Under the pieces are notes generated by a model. The model searched no databases and had not been told where the DNA came from. It saw only the letters and a list, made by a program, of their open reading frames with translations. Both the position numbers and the translations under genes were made by a program. This document shows, piece by piece, positions 43,471 to 51,479 of a stretch of DNA of 64,000 nucleotides (its first letter is position 1; each line of letters starts with the position of its first letter). Where the stretch lies: positions 1 to 64,000 of the forward strand of contig JAJYIF010000003.1 of assembly GCA_021790195.1 (NCBI GenBank). The letters run 5' to 3'. The stretch comes from Nitrospirota bacterium (lineage in GTDB: Bacteria; Nitrospirota; Thermodesulfovibrionia; Thermodesulfovibrionales; UBA9159).

Positions 43471-44699
43471 AGGTATCACTCCTTAGTCTCGGCTGCAAGG
43501 TAAATCAGGCTGAGTGCTCCCGGATGGAGGCGGCCTTCCGGGAGAGGGGATGGAGTATAGTGGGTCTCGATGAGGGTCCGGATATTTCTATAGTAAATAC
43601 GTGTACTGTTACATCAAAGAGCGATTACCAGTCCAGACAACTCATAAGAAGAGCGTCGGGCTGCGGCTCAAAAGTGGTTGTGACCGGTTGCTATTCTGAG
43701 CTCAATAGCGACTTCGTCAGATCGATGACGGGAGTCGAGATGGTGGTAAGTAATGTCAATAAAGATAGTATTGTCAATATGATAGCGGGGACATCTTCAA
43801 GGACTTTCTTAGACTTTAGCACTCTGAAGAGGAGCAGGTTTCACCTTAAGGTCCAGGACGGCTGCAATAATTCGTGCAGTTACTGTGCAATACCATCGGC
43901 AAGGGGACGTTCAAGAAGCATTGAAATCGAGAAAATCATTCAGCACGTGAGATTGGCCTCTGTGTCTTACAATGAGATCGTGCTCACTGGTATTCATTTA
44001 GGAACATATGGTTATGATCTGGTTGCTAAAGTAAAACTTTCTGATCTGCTCGGGGAAATTCTCAAGAGAACCGATATAGGAAGAATCAGGCTCAGTTCAC
44101 TTGAGATAGGCGAAATCGACGATCAACTATTGGAGATTATGCAGGATCCGAGGATATGTAATCACCTTCACATACCCCTTCAGAGCGGCGACAACAGGAT
44201 ATTGAGAGATATGAATAGAAATTACGATGCTGAGAAATTCTCTTCCGGAGTCCTTCATATTCATAGTAAGGTTCCGAATGTGGCCATGGGCACGGATGTG
44301 ATAGTCGGGTTCCCGGGTGAGAGTGAGGTGGAATTTCAGAATACCCTTGATCTGATCGAAGCGCTGCCCATATCCTATCTGCACGTCTTTCCTTTCTCGC
44401 CTCGGCCCAACACAAAGGCCTTCGGAATGTCACAGCAGGTCCCTTCGCAGGGCAAGAGGGATCGTGCGTCGCTGCTTAGGGCGCTGTCCAAGCGCAAGAA
44501 GGACGCCTATATGCAGGGTCAGATCGGCCAAAGCCTTGAGATGCTTGTTGAGGAGCGCGGGCACAGCAATGAGGTGACCGGCAGAACTGCGAATTATCTG
44601 AGGGTGCGGGCCTTTCATGAGTCAGCGATGCCCAGGAGCCTTGTCAGCGTAAGGATTACAGAAGTCATGGATGATATCCTACTCGCACATGCGATATAA
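43467..44699 (+). CDS. mtaB: tRNA t6A37 methylthiotransferase (MtaB)
   Basis: 410 residues of the methylthiotransferase family. SLGCKVNQAE at the N-terminus (Lys-Val-Asn-Gln typical of MtaB rather than MiaB), NTCTVTS and TGCYSEL complete the auxiliary cluster site; VQDGCNNSCSYCAIPSARGR has the radical-SAM cysteines. It converts t6A37 to ms2t6A37 in tRNAs reading ANN codons. Overlaps miaB by ATGA. The C-terminal TRAM-like part (about 345-410) is present. Confidence 0.93.
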   Translation: MKVSLLSLGCKVNQAECSRMEAAFRERGWSIVGLDEGPDISIVNTCTVTSKSDYQSRQLIRRASGCGSKVVVTGCYSELNSDFVRSMTGVEMVVSNVNKDSIVNMIAGTSSRTFLDFSTLKRSRFHLKVQDGCNNSCSYCAIPSARGRSRSIEIEKIIQHVRLASVSYNEIVLTGIHLGTYGYDLVAKVKLSDLLGEILKRTDIGRIRLSSLEIGEIDDQLLEIMQDPRICNHLHIPLQSGDNRILRDMNRNYDAEKFSSGVLHIHSKVPNVAMGTDVIVGFPGESEVEFQNTLDLIEALPISYLHVFPFSPRPNTKAFGMSQQVPSQGKRDRASLLRALSKRKKDAYMQGQIGQSLEMLVEERGHSNEVTGRTANYLRVRAFHESAMPRSLVSVRITEVMDDILLAHAI

Positions 44700-45456
44700 G
44701 ACGGCTATCTCATCGTATTAAAAGATTTTCCCATATGCCTAAATGCTGGTCAAGGACGCTGGAGCGCTTGAACACGTAAGGCTCAAGTCGAGTGCAAACA
44801 TGATTAGTAACATTTTACTAACAATCCGTGTTTATATGTTATGTCTGATAAGATATATTATGTAAAGTAACATCTGAAGTCATGACGTGATAAGCTATCT
44901 GGTTCCTGGGAAGCGGTTGTTCGCAAGGTGGCTAAACAATGCGGTTTCAAACAGATTACGACTTCAGACTTCCAACTTCTTAAAGATGGCTCTTTCGTTC
45001 TAGCTGCACCGGTCCTACCCTTCGTCAGTGTCTTGAGGCATTTGCGGACCGTTATCAAGGGTCTTCCAAATGGGTTAATGGGTGCCCTCTCATTCTTTTC
45101 GAAGGTGAAGGTCTTCCTTGATGTTTTAATAGCTGCAGGTCAACCGGCTGCAAAAGCTGAAGTCCCACCTTTACTTTTCCGGCCAAAGTTTTTAGACTAA
45201 TCGTGATTCATAGCTCCATTTATGGAACTGGCGCTTGGGAGTGGAATATTAGTCACGTACTGATTAATATTACAGGTTTCATATTGATCACGGGGTGAAT
45301 GCCTTGAAATCAGGCCTTTGCAGCAAATCACGATCATTAATGGAGAGGAATGAGTCGGCATTCTCGGTGTTAGCGGATTAAGGGGTTAATAACTGGTTAT
45401 CGGACGATATAGGGGCAAGTGACATCAAGACGTAGCATGAAAGAGGGCAGCAAATA
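44700..45456. other. AT-rich non-coding stretch at the left end of the cassette cluster
   Basis: About 750 bp without a recognisable gene. A 90-codon open frame at 44928-45200 (FKQITTSDFQLLKDGSFVLA and so on) has no family look, no ribosome-binding site and low codon regularity. Stop-rich sequence follows. No attI-like region or integrase was found; GTTAGCG at 45369 and GTTATCG near 45397 are possible but unsupported right boxes. Likely debris of past insertions. Confidence 0.4.
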
Positions 45457-47028
45457 ATGATAGTGCTACCGAATCTGGACTGGTATCTAAGCATTGGTGC
45501 TCACCAACAGCTAAGTCCGCGCTGCCCTTATGCGTCAGTATATCGCTGTCCCAGATTCTATCAAAGCCTGTCGTTATTAGGCAATGCTGGAAGTACCAAA
45601 ATTGACCCAAAGGAAGACGACAGGCTAAAGGAGTCATGGGAAAGGACCGCTGTCTGGCCTGTAACAGCCGAACAAGCTACCACGATATCTGGCCCTGGTG
45701 AAGAGATCAAGCATTTCTCGCATTTCTGCCCGGAAGTGTCGTACGAGCGCTTCGGTCTCTTTGCGACTGAACTGCATAGATATGCGGATGAAATTGATAT
45801 CGGTGTCGCTCACAGACAACTTTCCGCAGATAAGGTTTCGGTTGATGATTGGCGATGGAATTGGAGCCTTATTGAACCAATGCACTTTGTGGGATGTCCG
45901 CTATACTCTTTGCTTGAAAGCGGAAAAGGTATTAATGGCCTAAAACCATCTCTTACAGACGGCGAACCAATAGAGGCGATAAATACTTCGCAGAGTTCAA
46001 TCGCTCAAATCATAGGCAAGTATCAGGGGCAGCGGATTAAAGCGAATAATGACGCGCAATTAGAACAATTCTTCGTACACAATGGAAAACTTCATTACAT
46101 TGATATTGGTGCTGCTCAGGTCTGTGATAGATATGGGATAGTTCCTCAGCATGTGGATGTGAAGGATGAGTTTATTTTTTCCGAAGAGGATAGCAAAGGC
46201 GGTGGCTATAATGCGGCACAAATGGAAGACATATTAATAAAGTTAGGGGTTGCAGTACGTGAACACGCAGTGAGTTTCTCGGGTGAAAGAACGCCCGATA
46301 ATCCCTTTCAAGTAATTCTTCATTTCTTATGGCCACCTGACACACTTAAAAAGAAAGCCCTTCTGGTTACGACGTTTTTGATCTTAGCTTGTTTTGCGAT
46401 TTGGGGTACTCTCCCAGATAAGACTAAAACGGATATGATCGATTTATTAAGAGACAGAATAGTTAAGACGAATGAAGGAGATAATTCCAAGCCGCAAAAA
46501 GCCATACCATTAGATAACGTCCAGCATGGTAACAGGGGTACTAATATAGCACAAGACGAGCATAACAAACAACAACGAGAGAATAAAACATCAGAACAGC
46601 CGAAGGCTGATTCTGTGAATCATCCATCAATGCAAATTTATGGAGAAAATACGTCAGTTGATTCATCAAAGCGACGTTCTGAAATTGCTTTTAAGTATCA
46701 TGGTATTCTTGAAAATAGCGGGACGGTGCCAATCAGATTCGAAGGCCTTTTCGTTAAATTTGGCACGGAAGGCGGCAACAGTTGGACACTGTCTCTTCAA
46801 AATTCCTTCTATCTCAAACCTAACGAGATATATCCCATTGAATACTCTCTACCTTGGTGGAGAGTTGACGAAATAAGGAAGGGAAGTACTAACGCAAAGT
46901 ACAGGATTTATATAATAGCACGCTTTCAAGATGAACGAGGCAAAACAGTCGAAAGAAACCGTTGGATAGGCTCCTTTGAGAACAGTAGTCCTTCTCCTGT
47001 TATTAATGGTGGAAATATATTGTACTGA
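45457..47028 (+). CDS. Cassette-like protein of unknown function with one membrane segment
   Basis: 523 residues in three parts. The N-terminal ~180 residues (MIVLPNLDWYLSIGAHQQLS, CPYASVYRCPRFYQSLSLLG, HFSHFCPEVSYERFGLFATE) form a His/Cys/Trp-rich domain that I recall from uncharacterised bacterial proteins but cannot name. A middle part follows. Near residue 290 a single membrane helix (KALLVTTFLILACFAIWGTL) leads to a low-complexity Gln/Asn-rich linker (about 320-400) and a C-terminal beta-rich domain (GTVPIRFEGLFVKF; WTLSLQNSFYLKPNEIYPIE) likely outside the cytoplasm. AT-richer than flanking core genes. An attC-like site lies 66 bases after the stop, consistent with a gene cassette. Ribosome-binding site GAGGG. 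Confidence 0.7.
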   Translation: MIVLPNLDWYLSIGAHQQLSPRCPYASVYRCPRFYQSLSLLGNAGSTKIDPKEDDRLKESWERTAVWPVTAEQATTISGPGEEIKHFSHFCPEVSYERFGLFATELHRYADEIDIGVAHRQLSADKVSVDDWRWNWSLIEPMHFVGCPLYSLLESGKGINGLKPSLTDGEPIEAINTSQSSIAQIIGKYQGQRIKANNDAQLEQFFVHNGKLHYIDIGAAQVCDRYGIVPQHVDVKDEFIFSEEDSKGGGYNAAQMEDILIKLGVAVREHAVSFSGERTPDNPFQVILHFLWPPDTLKKKALLVTTFLILACFAIWGTLPDKTKTDMIDLLRDRIVKTNEGDNSKPQKAIPLDNVQHGNRGTNIAQDEHNKQQRENKTSEQPKADSVNHPSMQIYGENTSVDSSKRRSEIAFKYHGILENSGTVPIRFEGLFVKFGTEGGNSWTLSLQNSFYLKPNEIYPIEYSLPWWRVDEIRKGSTNAKYRIYIIARFQDERGKTVERNRWIGSFENSSPSPVINGGNILY

Positions 47029-47094
47029 GGCGGACTCTTGGGAATAGAAGAGCAGATATGAGGGACGGTGGTGAATTAGGTGAAGTATTGTGGT

Positions 47095-47142
47095 TTCCAA
47101 GCAATCGTTCAACCCGCCAGGCGGGTTAACTCATCGTTAGCT
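47095..47142 (+). repeat. attC-like site 1 of the cassette cluster
   Basis: 48 bp from TTCCAAG to GTTAGCT. The inside, AATCGTTCAACCCGCC, then GGCGGGTTAACTCATC, closely follows the layout of short attC sites (left TTCAA, right TTAACTC, palindromic centre AACCCGCC/GGCGGGTT). The right box GTTAGCT opens the next cassette, whose own end carries the nearly complementary AGCCAAC (see 47978). The next ATG is 17 bases downstream. Confidence 0.68.
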
Positions 47143-47158
47143 GTAAGAAAGGATAAAT

Positions 47159-47956
47159 ATGCAGGAAGATCGAGAGTATTCAGTATATCCAAGCGATCTT
47201 GATATTTACGCCTCTTTTAAAGAATTTGCGGACTACTTGAAAAGTAATGGGTACGAGTCCATGGGGCAAAAATCGCGCGATCATTCATTAACAATACATC
47301 TCTCAAAATTCCAGCGGCTCCATGCTGAAAATTTTGACGAGTTTCTGCGTACACTTGAAAAGAATAAGAGTGCTCTCCCCATCGAATTACATTACTATTG
47401 GGAAAAAGCAGATAAAAGCTTTTCATCTATTATCAATGTTCGCAAGTCAGGCCTGGAGGTCTGCGTGCGTTCAGATGATTTAGATGTAGTAAGTTCAATT
47501 CATGATCACATCAGAACCTATTTTAAGGCTAGCAATCCTCTGCAGGACAATACAGATAGGATCTCAAAGTTCGGGTTGAAAAAGTCTATATTTCTTGCTC
47601 ATCGGTTTGACGAGACTGGAAATATAGTCGCTTCAAAAGTTCTTACGTTTTTAAAACGATTGGGGTTTGACGTAAAAGAAGGTAGTGGATACGAAACAAA
47701 GAATATACCCGATAAGGTCACATCAAAGATTAAATCGCAGGATATATTCATTTGCATCTTCACTTCCGGAGACTCATCCTGGATCATCAGTGAAACGTCT
47801 TATGCAAAGGCCTTGGGTAAATACATCATCATCCTTTGTGACGAATCATTGAATATCAACAAAGGCATCATCGGCGGCGATTATGAGCACATCCCGTTTC
47901 CAAGTGAATTTGTCGAGAAGGCGTATTCTGACCTTCTCTATTGCCTTCCATCGTAA
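47159..47956 (+). CDS. TIR-like/nucleoside-deoxyribosyltransferase-like protein in a gene cassette
   Basis: 265 residues. The C-terminal ~120 residues form a flavodoxin-like TIR-type domain: KSIFLAHRFDETGNIVASKV (first strand and helix), FLKRLGFDVKEGSGYETKNI, KSQDIFICIFTSGDSSWIIS, then ETSYAKALGKYIIILCDE, where the Glu after the Trp stretch sits at the position of the catalytic Glu of TIR NADases. The N-terminal ~130 residues show no known family. Related small TIR-like domains act as NAD-consuming effectors in CBASS, Pycsar and Thoeris defence; no partner gene is adjacent, so a defence role is inference. Bounded by two attC-like sites. Ribosome-binding site AAAGGA. Confidence 0.72.
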   Translation: MQEDREYSVYPSDLDIYASFKEFADYLKSNGYESMGQKSRDHSLTIHLSKFQRLHAENFDEFLRTLEKNKSALPIELHYYWEKADKSFSSIINVRKSGLEVCVRSDDLDVVSSIHDHIRTYFKASNPLQDNTDRISKFGLKKSIFLAHRFDETGNIVASKVLTFLKRLGFDVKEGSGYETKNIPDKVTSKIKSQDIFICIFTSGDSSWIISETSYAKALGKYIIILCDESLNINKGIIGGDYEHIPFPSEFVEKAYSDLLYCLPS

Positions 47957-47977
47957 TTTGGAATCCGCTCTAAGGAA

Positions 47978-48037
47978 AGCCAACGTGGCGCTCCACAGCG
48001 ACGCGCCGGAAAGCGGCGCGTGACAGCCGTGTTATAC
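47978..48037 (+). repeat. attC-like site 2 of the cassette cluster
   Basis: 60 bp, the usual size of a short attC. Left box AGCCAAC, right box GTTATAC, central palindrome CGCGCCGGAAAGCGGCGCG. AGCCAAC pairs with the GTTAGCT that opens this cassette (6 of 7, remaining pair G-T), which is the rule for a cassette's own two ends. Confidence 0.78.
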
Positions 48038-48048
48038 CCAAGGCAAAT

Positions 48049-48465
48049 ATGACAGACAACACTTCAAAGATTGAATCTTATCTTGAGGAATTCAAAAAAG
48101 GCGACAGCCAAAACGCACTTTGCTGTCTGACAAACCTACCACACGATATCCTTCCCGACTTAATCGCCGGACTTAAGAAAGAGAGAGACAGCCACGTTCG
48201 TGTTTTTCTAGTTGAGACTATTTGGCAGCATCGCCAGCAGTCAGTTATTCCGTTTCTCGCCGAAGTACTTCACGATCCTGAACCGGACATCTGGAAAGAA
48301 GCCTTGAACGGTTTAGTTACGTTAGCAAGCCCAGAAGCCATTGAAGCCCTTCGTTCGGCTAGAAAACGTCAATTCAAACACGACAAAGATGCGCAGGAGT
48401 TTCGTGAATGGCTTGATGAAGCGATAGGGCAATCCGAGGCAGAAATTAGTAAAAGTGCGAAGTAA
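48049..48465 (+). CDS. HEAT-repeat-like small protein in a gene cassette
   Basis: 138 residues, soluble, helical. Repeated units of ~30 residues (LPDLIAGLKKERDSHVRVFL, VIPFLAEVLHDPEPDIWKEA, LNGLVTLASPEAIEALRSAR) have the HEAT/PBS-lyase pattern D-x-x-V/I-R/W-x-x-A. The tail is charged. HEAT-like proteins of this size serve as scaffolds or immunity-type partners; function here is unknown. It lies between GTTATAC (48031-48037) and the complementary GTATAAC (48470-48476), the signature of an intact cassette. AAGG ribosome-binding site. Confidence 0.75.
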   Translation: MTDNTSKIESYLEEFKKGDSQNALCCLTNLPHDILPDLIAGLKKERDSHVRVFLVETIWQHRQQSVIPFLAEVLHDPEPDIWKEALNGLVTLASPEAIEALRSARKRQFKHDKDAQEFREWLDEAIGQSEAEISKSAK

Positions 48466-48469
48466 TAAG

Positions 48470-48532
48470 GTATAACAAACGGGTTCACAGCGACGCGGGC
48501 GTTCTCCCGGTCGCTTCGCTGGCGGAAGAAGG
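48470..48532 (+). repeat. attC-like site 3, left half only
   Basis: GTATAAC at 48470-48476 is the exact reverse complement of the GTTATAC that opens the HEAT cassette, followed by AAACGGGTTCACAGCGACGC. No matching right half (GTTRRRY) is found downstream, so the site appears truncated or decayed. Confidence 0.55.
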
Positions 48533-48541
48533 AGAGATATA

Positions 48542-48628
48542 ATGCGATACAACAAACGGATATTTTCCCTTTCTATTCTTCTCTTCATATTTGCTTGCGC
48601 TTCGGTATTATATGGTCAGGAGAAGTAG
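48542..48628 (+). pseudogene. Truncated secreted-peptide ORF
   Basis: 28 codons: MRYNKRIFSLSILLFIFACA then SVLYGQEK and a stop. It has a good AAGGAGAG ribosome-binding site and an evident signal peptide, but almost nothing after it, so it is probably the 5' remnant of a cassette gene. Sited directly after the decayed attC-like half site. Confidence 0.5.
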
Positions 48629-48778
48629 GACATCTGTGGTCTTCACAGTAGTTACCTTGATGCCATGCCTTGCGGTTTACTTTCTGAGACGACGGCGCAA
48701 ATAGAATCAAACAATGAGGCAAGGAGCACATAACGTCTCACTCGACCCTCGTGTATAATAAAGACAAAAGGAGGCGCT

Positions 48779-49000
48779 ATGGTACACAAACTTGCGGCAA
48801 TTATAGAGAAGGAGGGCGACGGATACGTAGCTCTATGTCCTGAGCTTGACATAGTAAGCCAGGGCAATACCATCGAGCAGGCGCGGGACAACCTTAAGGA
48901 GGCACTGGAGCTATTTTTTGAGGCTGCCTCTCCGGAAGAAATAAGGAGTAGGCTTCACGGAGACGTTTTCGTAACGCAGGTTGAGGTTGCTGTTGGGTAA
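48779..49000 (+). CDS. hicB: HicB-family antitoxin
   Basis: 73 residues with the partial-RNase-H-like HicB fold: KLAAIIEKEGDGYVALCPEL, VSQGNTIEQARDNLKEALEL and FFEAA. No ribbon-helix-helix domain follows, so it is the short form. It neutralises HicA, whose gene overlaps its end. AGGAGG ribosome-binding site and a TATAAT box at 48754-48759 lie upstream, without a clear -35 element. Confidence 0.9.
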   Translation: MVHKLAAIIEKEGDGYVALCPELDIVSQGNTIEQARDNLKEALELFFEAASPEEIRSRLHGDVFVTQVEVAVG

Positions 49001-49211
49001 ACTCCGTGTATTTTCCGGGAGGGAAGTGTGCTCGCTTCTTGCCCGGCATGGCTTCAGTGAGGTCCGAAGGAGAGGGAGCCACATCGTCATGCAAAAGAAA
49101 TTGTCAAACAGTACGATTACTATTCCAATCCCAGACCACCATGAAATCAGAATTGGCACCCTGCAGTCTATCATACGGCAGTCCGGTATCTCCCGATCTG
49201 AATTTGAATAA
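48993..49211 (+). CDS. hicA: HicA-family toxin (mRNA interferase)
   Basis: About 72 residues: GKLRVFSGREVCSLLARHGF, VRRRGSHIVMQKKLSNST and IPIPDHHEIRIGTLQSIIRQ contain the HicA dsRBD-like fold and the catalytic His in GSH. HicA cleaves mRNA. The start is a TTG at 48993 (a second TTG at 48981 gives four extra residues); either overlaps hicB, so translation is coupled. Antitoxin-first order is usual for one HicBA subtype. Confidence 0.88.
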   Translation: MGKLRVFSGREVCSLLARHGFSEVRRRGSHIVMQKKLSNSTITIPIPDHHEIRIGTLQSIIRQSGISRSEFE

Positions 49212-49223
49212 TGAAATATCGCC

Positions 49224-49301
49224 ACATAACAAATTACTCGTGCCGATTCGTTTCCCGCCTACCGGCAGGCAGGCGCTCTCGGCACAGTTCCGGCGTTATC
49301 T
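49224..49301 (+). repeat. attC-like site 4 of the cassette cluster
   Basis: 78 bp from ACATAAC to GTTATCT, with inner arms GTGCCGA and TCGGCAC pairing and a palindromic centre containing CCTACCGGCAGGCAGG. The left box ACATAAC also occurs at 48728-48734 in front of hicB, followed by a similar ACTCG, suggesting a second, broken site there. The right box deviates slightly (GTTATCT). Confidence 0.55.
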
Positions 49302-49345
49302 TCGTGCGGCTGATGCATGGCATTATTCCTTAAAGGAAAGATCAA

Positions 49346-49411
49346 ATGGATTCAGGCAAACTATCGCCGGGGAAAGTTTACTTCAATTGTGGCTATGAAG
49401 ACCTCTGTTGC
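49346..49411 (+). pseudogene. Possible 5' remnant of a further cassette gene
   Basis: A frame beginning MDSGKLSPGKVYFNCGYEDL follows attC-like site 4 after 44 bases, with AAGGAAAG in front. After about 20 residues it runs into the antisense of the pfpI 3' end, so the rest of the gene is missing. Assigned as a remnant from position and composition only. Confidence 0.35.
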
Positions 49412-49918
49412 CTATTCTCCCATTATCCTTCTGACCATCTCCTTCATCAGGGCCGGCAGGTCCGAGGGCTGGCGCGAGGTGACCAAATTGCCGTCCACAA
49501 CGACCTCTTTATCAATATAGGTTGCGCCCGCTTCCTTCAATTCCGCAGCTACAGACCTATAGCATGTGGCCGCCCTTCCCTTCATGACACCTGCGCTTAT
49601 GAGGACCTGTGGTCCGTGACAAATGGCGAATACAGGTTTACCTTTGTCAATAAAATGCCTGACGATCTCTAAGGCCCTTTCTTCCCTTCTGACGGCTTCC
49701 GGCGCTTTCCCTCCGGGGAGAAACAGTAAGTCGTAACCAGCAGGATCGATCTCCCCCAGCGTACGGTCAATAGCGACTTCATATCCGTGCTTTCCTTTCA
49801 GCTTCCCCAGGCGGGCTGAAGCGACTTCCACGCTAACTCCTTCCTCCTTCAGCCGATAATAAGGAACAAGCAGCTCAGTATCTTCAAAATTGTCCGAGCT
49901 GATAATCAAGGCGTTCAT
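49412..49918 (-). CDS. DJ-1/PfpI-family protein
   Basis: 168 residues: MNALIISSDNFEDTELLVPY, GYDLLFLPGGKAPEAVRREE, and the nucleophile elbow PVFAICHGPQVLISAGVMKG with reactive Cys, followed by a His-lacking but family-typical RAATCYRSV. DJ-1/PfpI members act as glyoxalase III, deglycases or stress chaperones; specific activity is not clear. The 3' end abuts the cassette cluster, which apparently inserted just behind this gene. GGAGGTG ribosome-binding site. Confidence 0.9.
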   Translation of the reverse strand: MNALIISSDNFEDTELLVPYYRLKEEGVSVEVASARLGKLKGKHGYEVAIDRTLGEIDPAGYDLLFLPGGKAPEAVRREERALEIVRHFIDKGKPVFAICHGPQVLISAGVMKGRAATCYRSVAAELKEAGATYIDKEVVVDGNLVTSRQPSDLPALMKEMVRRIMGE

Positions 49919-50024
49919 AAGTTCACACCTCCTTCAGCAGACTTCCTGAATCTATTCTATCACTATGTGACGGACGGAATTATATGGACCTTGGCGGCGT
50001 GCGCGAACTATTTTGAAGTTCCGT

Positions 50025-51074
50025 TCAGTGCGGGCCATGGTCCATCCTGTGGAAAGTGCCGTCTTCAATGATATGGTCCATATGAACCATATGACGCGCA
50101 GGGATTTCGTGACGGAGCAGCGCGGCGCAGAAGAGCACACCGACGATGAGGAGCGCTTCGATTCCGACACGGCGCCGAAACCTTACCAGGACCTCTCGAG
50201 CGTCGGGCTTAGGCCCGGAGGGCGTGAAGACCTTACCCGTAAAGCGTCCGATCACACTCTTTTCTTTGGCTGCGAGACCCGCGCTTTCTGTCAGAAGGGG
50301 AACCATCACATACCGGTTGATCGCGCCAAGACAAATAAGGACAAGAAAAAGGACGGTCTTTACAATGACGGCAAGGCCGTAAGACGTCTTCCAGAGGGCA
50401 TCCACATATCTCACGTAGAACCAGAAGTTATAGATCGCCGACAATGCGACGACTCCGACCGAAATGCCGGCTATTGTCGAAAATCTGACCGCAGTATGCG
50501 AAACAACGGGGAGTGCCGCTGCATCGCTTTTCACAAAATCGGGAAGGACAAAGAGCCAGAGGACCATCAATCCGCCTCCCCAGAAGCAGACCGCGAGCAG
50601 ATGAAGCCAATCCGCTATCTCGGGAAGACTCAGGTCCCCGGAGTCGGAGGCGTGGCCCGATGCGCTCGCAGTCGCCGAAACAACAAGGGCGAGAAGAAGC
50701 ATGAAGAGCAGGAAGGGCCGCTTATCGCGATAGCGCACAACCGTTTTAGAAAGCGCCAGTAGACCGAGCGCAAGCATGCGGACAATCCAGACATGCCCGT
50801 AATGGGTCTTGAAAAGCACGGTCGGGACCGCCGGGAAATAGGACGGAAAAGGTTGTCCGGTAATCTCGGATGTTCTGGTAAGGAACTCAATAATGCTTCC
50901 AGCTGTCAGGACGGCGATGCCGAAGCAGAACAACTTCCACATACCCGAAACAAAACCTTCCCGGTACGAAAAACCGCTCTCAGTCGCAGGTGATAAGACC
51001 CACAGCCGGCAGATGATCGCGCCCGTGCAAAACACAAGCGAGACGAGTTCGAGCCATTCAGGGATTACATGCAT
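50025..51074 (-). CDS. copD: CopD-family copper resistance membrane protein
   Basis: 349 residues with about eight membrane helices. N-terminal WLELVSLVFCTGAIICRLWV, middle IADWLHLLAVCFWGGGLMVL with a conserved His, then FSTIAGISVGVVALSAIYNF and VIVKTVLFLVLICLGAINRY are the CopD/PcoD signature. The extreme C-terminus is His/Met-rich (PARHMVHMDHI, HRMDHGPH), suited to copper binding. CopD with periplasmic CopC handles copper uptake or resistance. Follows copC after 42 bases on the same strand. Confidence 0.88.
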   Translation of the reverse strand: MHVIPEWLELVSLVFCTGAIICRLWVLSPATESGFSYREGFVSGMWKLFCFGIAVLTAGSIIEFLTRTSEITGQPFPSYFPAVPTVLFKTHYGHVWIVRMLALGLLALSKTVVRYRDKRPFLLFMLLLALVVSATASASGHASDSGDLSLPEIADWLHLLAVCFWGGGLMVLWLFVLPDFVKSDAAALPVVSHTAVRFSTIAGISVGVVALSAIYNFWFYVRYVDALWKTSYGLAVIVKTVLFLVLICLGAINRYVMVPLLTESAGLAAKEKSVIGRFTGKVFTPSGPKPDAREVLVRFRRRVGIEALLIVGVLFCAALLRHEIPARHMVHMDHIIEDGTFHRMDHGPH

Positions 51075-51116
51075 TCAACGCCTCTTCGCACAGAAGTTAT
51101 CCATAAGGGTCGATCG

Positions 51117-51479
51117 TCATTTGACCGTGAACGTGAATTGTCCCTGCGTTCTGTGAGTGTCCCTTGCCACAACATTCCAGATCACCAAGTACGTTCCGGG
51201 CGCTAGGGGCGGAACGCTCACCTCCAGGAGTCTCGGGTTAGACGGGTCTACACGACTGTCCCCCTTGTCCACCATCCTGCCGTCCATGCTATGGACCATG
51301 AGGCTTGAAAAAGCCGGCTCCAGATCGCTGTCAAACCAGATCCTGACAATTGATGGGGAGGCTGTTACTGTCGAGCCTACCCTGGGGTCGGAATGGTCTG
51401 GAAAGGCATGGCCCCGGCATATGCCTCCGGATATGAAAAAAAAGGCGACGAACAGAAAGATGATCGAAGCTCTCATCAA
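51117..51479 (-). CDS. copC: CopC-family periplasmic copper-binding protein
   Basis: 120 residues: signal peptide (ASIIFLFVAFFFISGGICRG) then the mature N-terminus HAFPDHSDP, whose first His is the Cu(II) ligand in CopC. Later motifs are IVRIWFDSDLEPAFSSLMV, PLAPGTYLVIWNVVARDTHR and TQGQFTFTVK; the D-T-H near the C-terminus supplies another Cu(II) ligand, and there is no Met-rich Cu(I) loop. The start overlaps the outer-membrane protein stop by four bases; a second ATG lies three bases on. Confidence 0.92.
   Translation of the reverse strand: MMRASIIFLFVAFFFISGGICRGHAFPDHSDPRVGSTVTASPSIVRIWFDSDLEPAFSSLMVHSMDGRMVDKGDSRVDPSNPRLLEVSVPPLAPGTYLVIWNVVARDTHRTQGQFTFTVK

Noticed and set aside
44928-45200. 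90-codon open frame before the cassette cluster
   Set aside because: No ribosome-binding site, no family resemblance and irregular composition; treated as non-coding.
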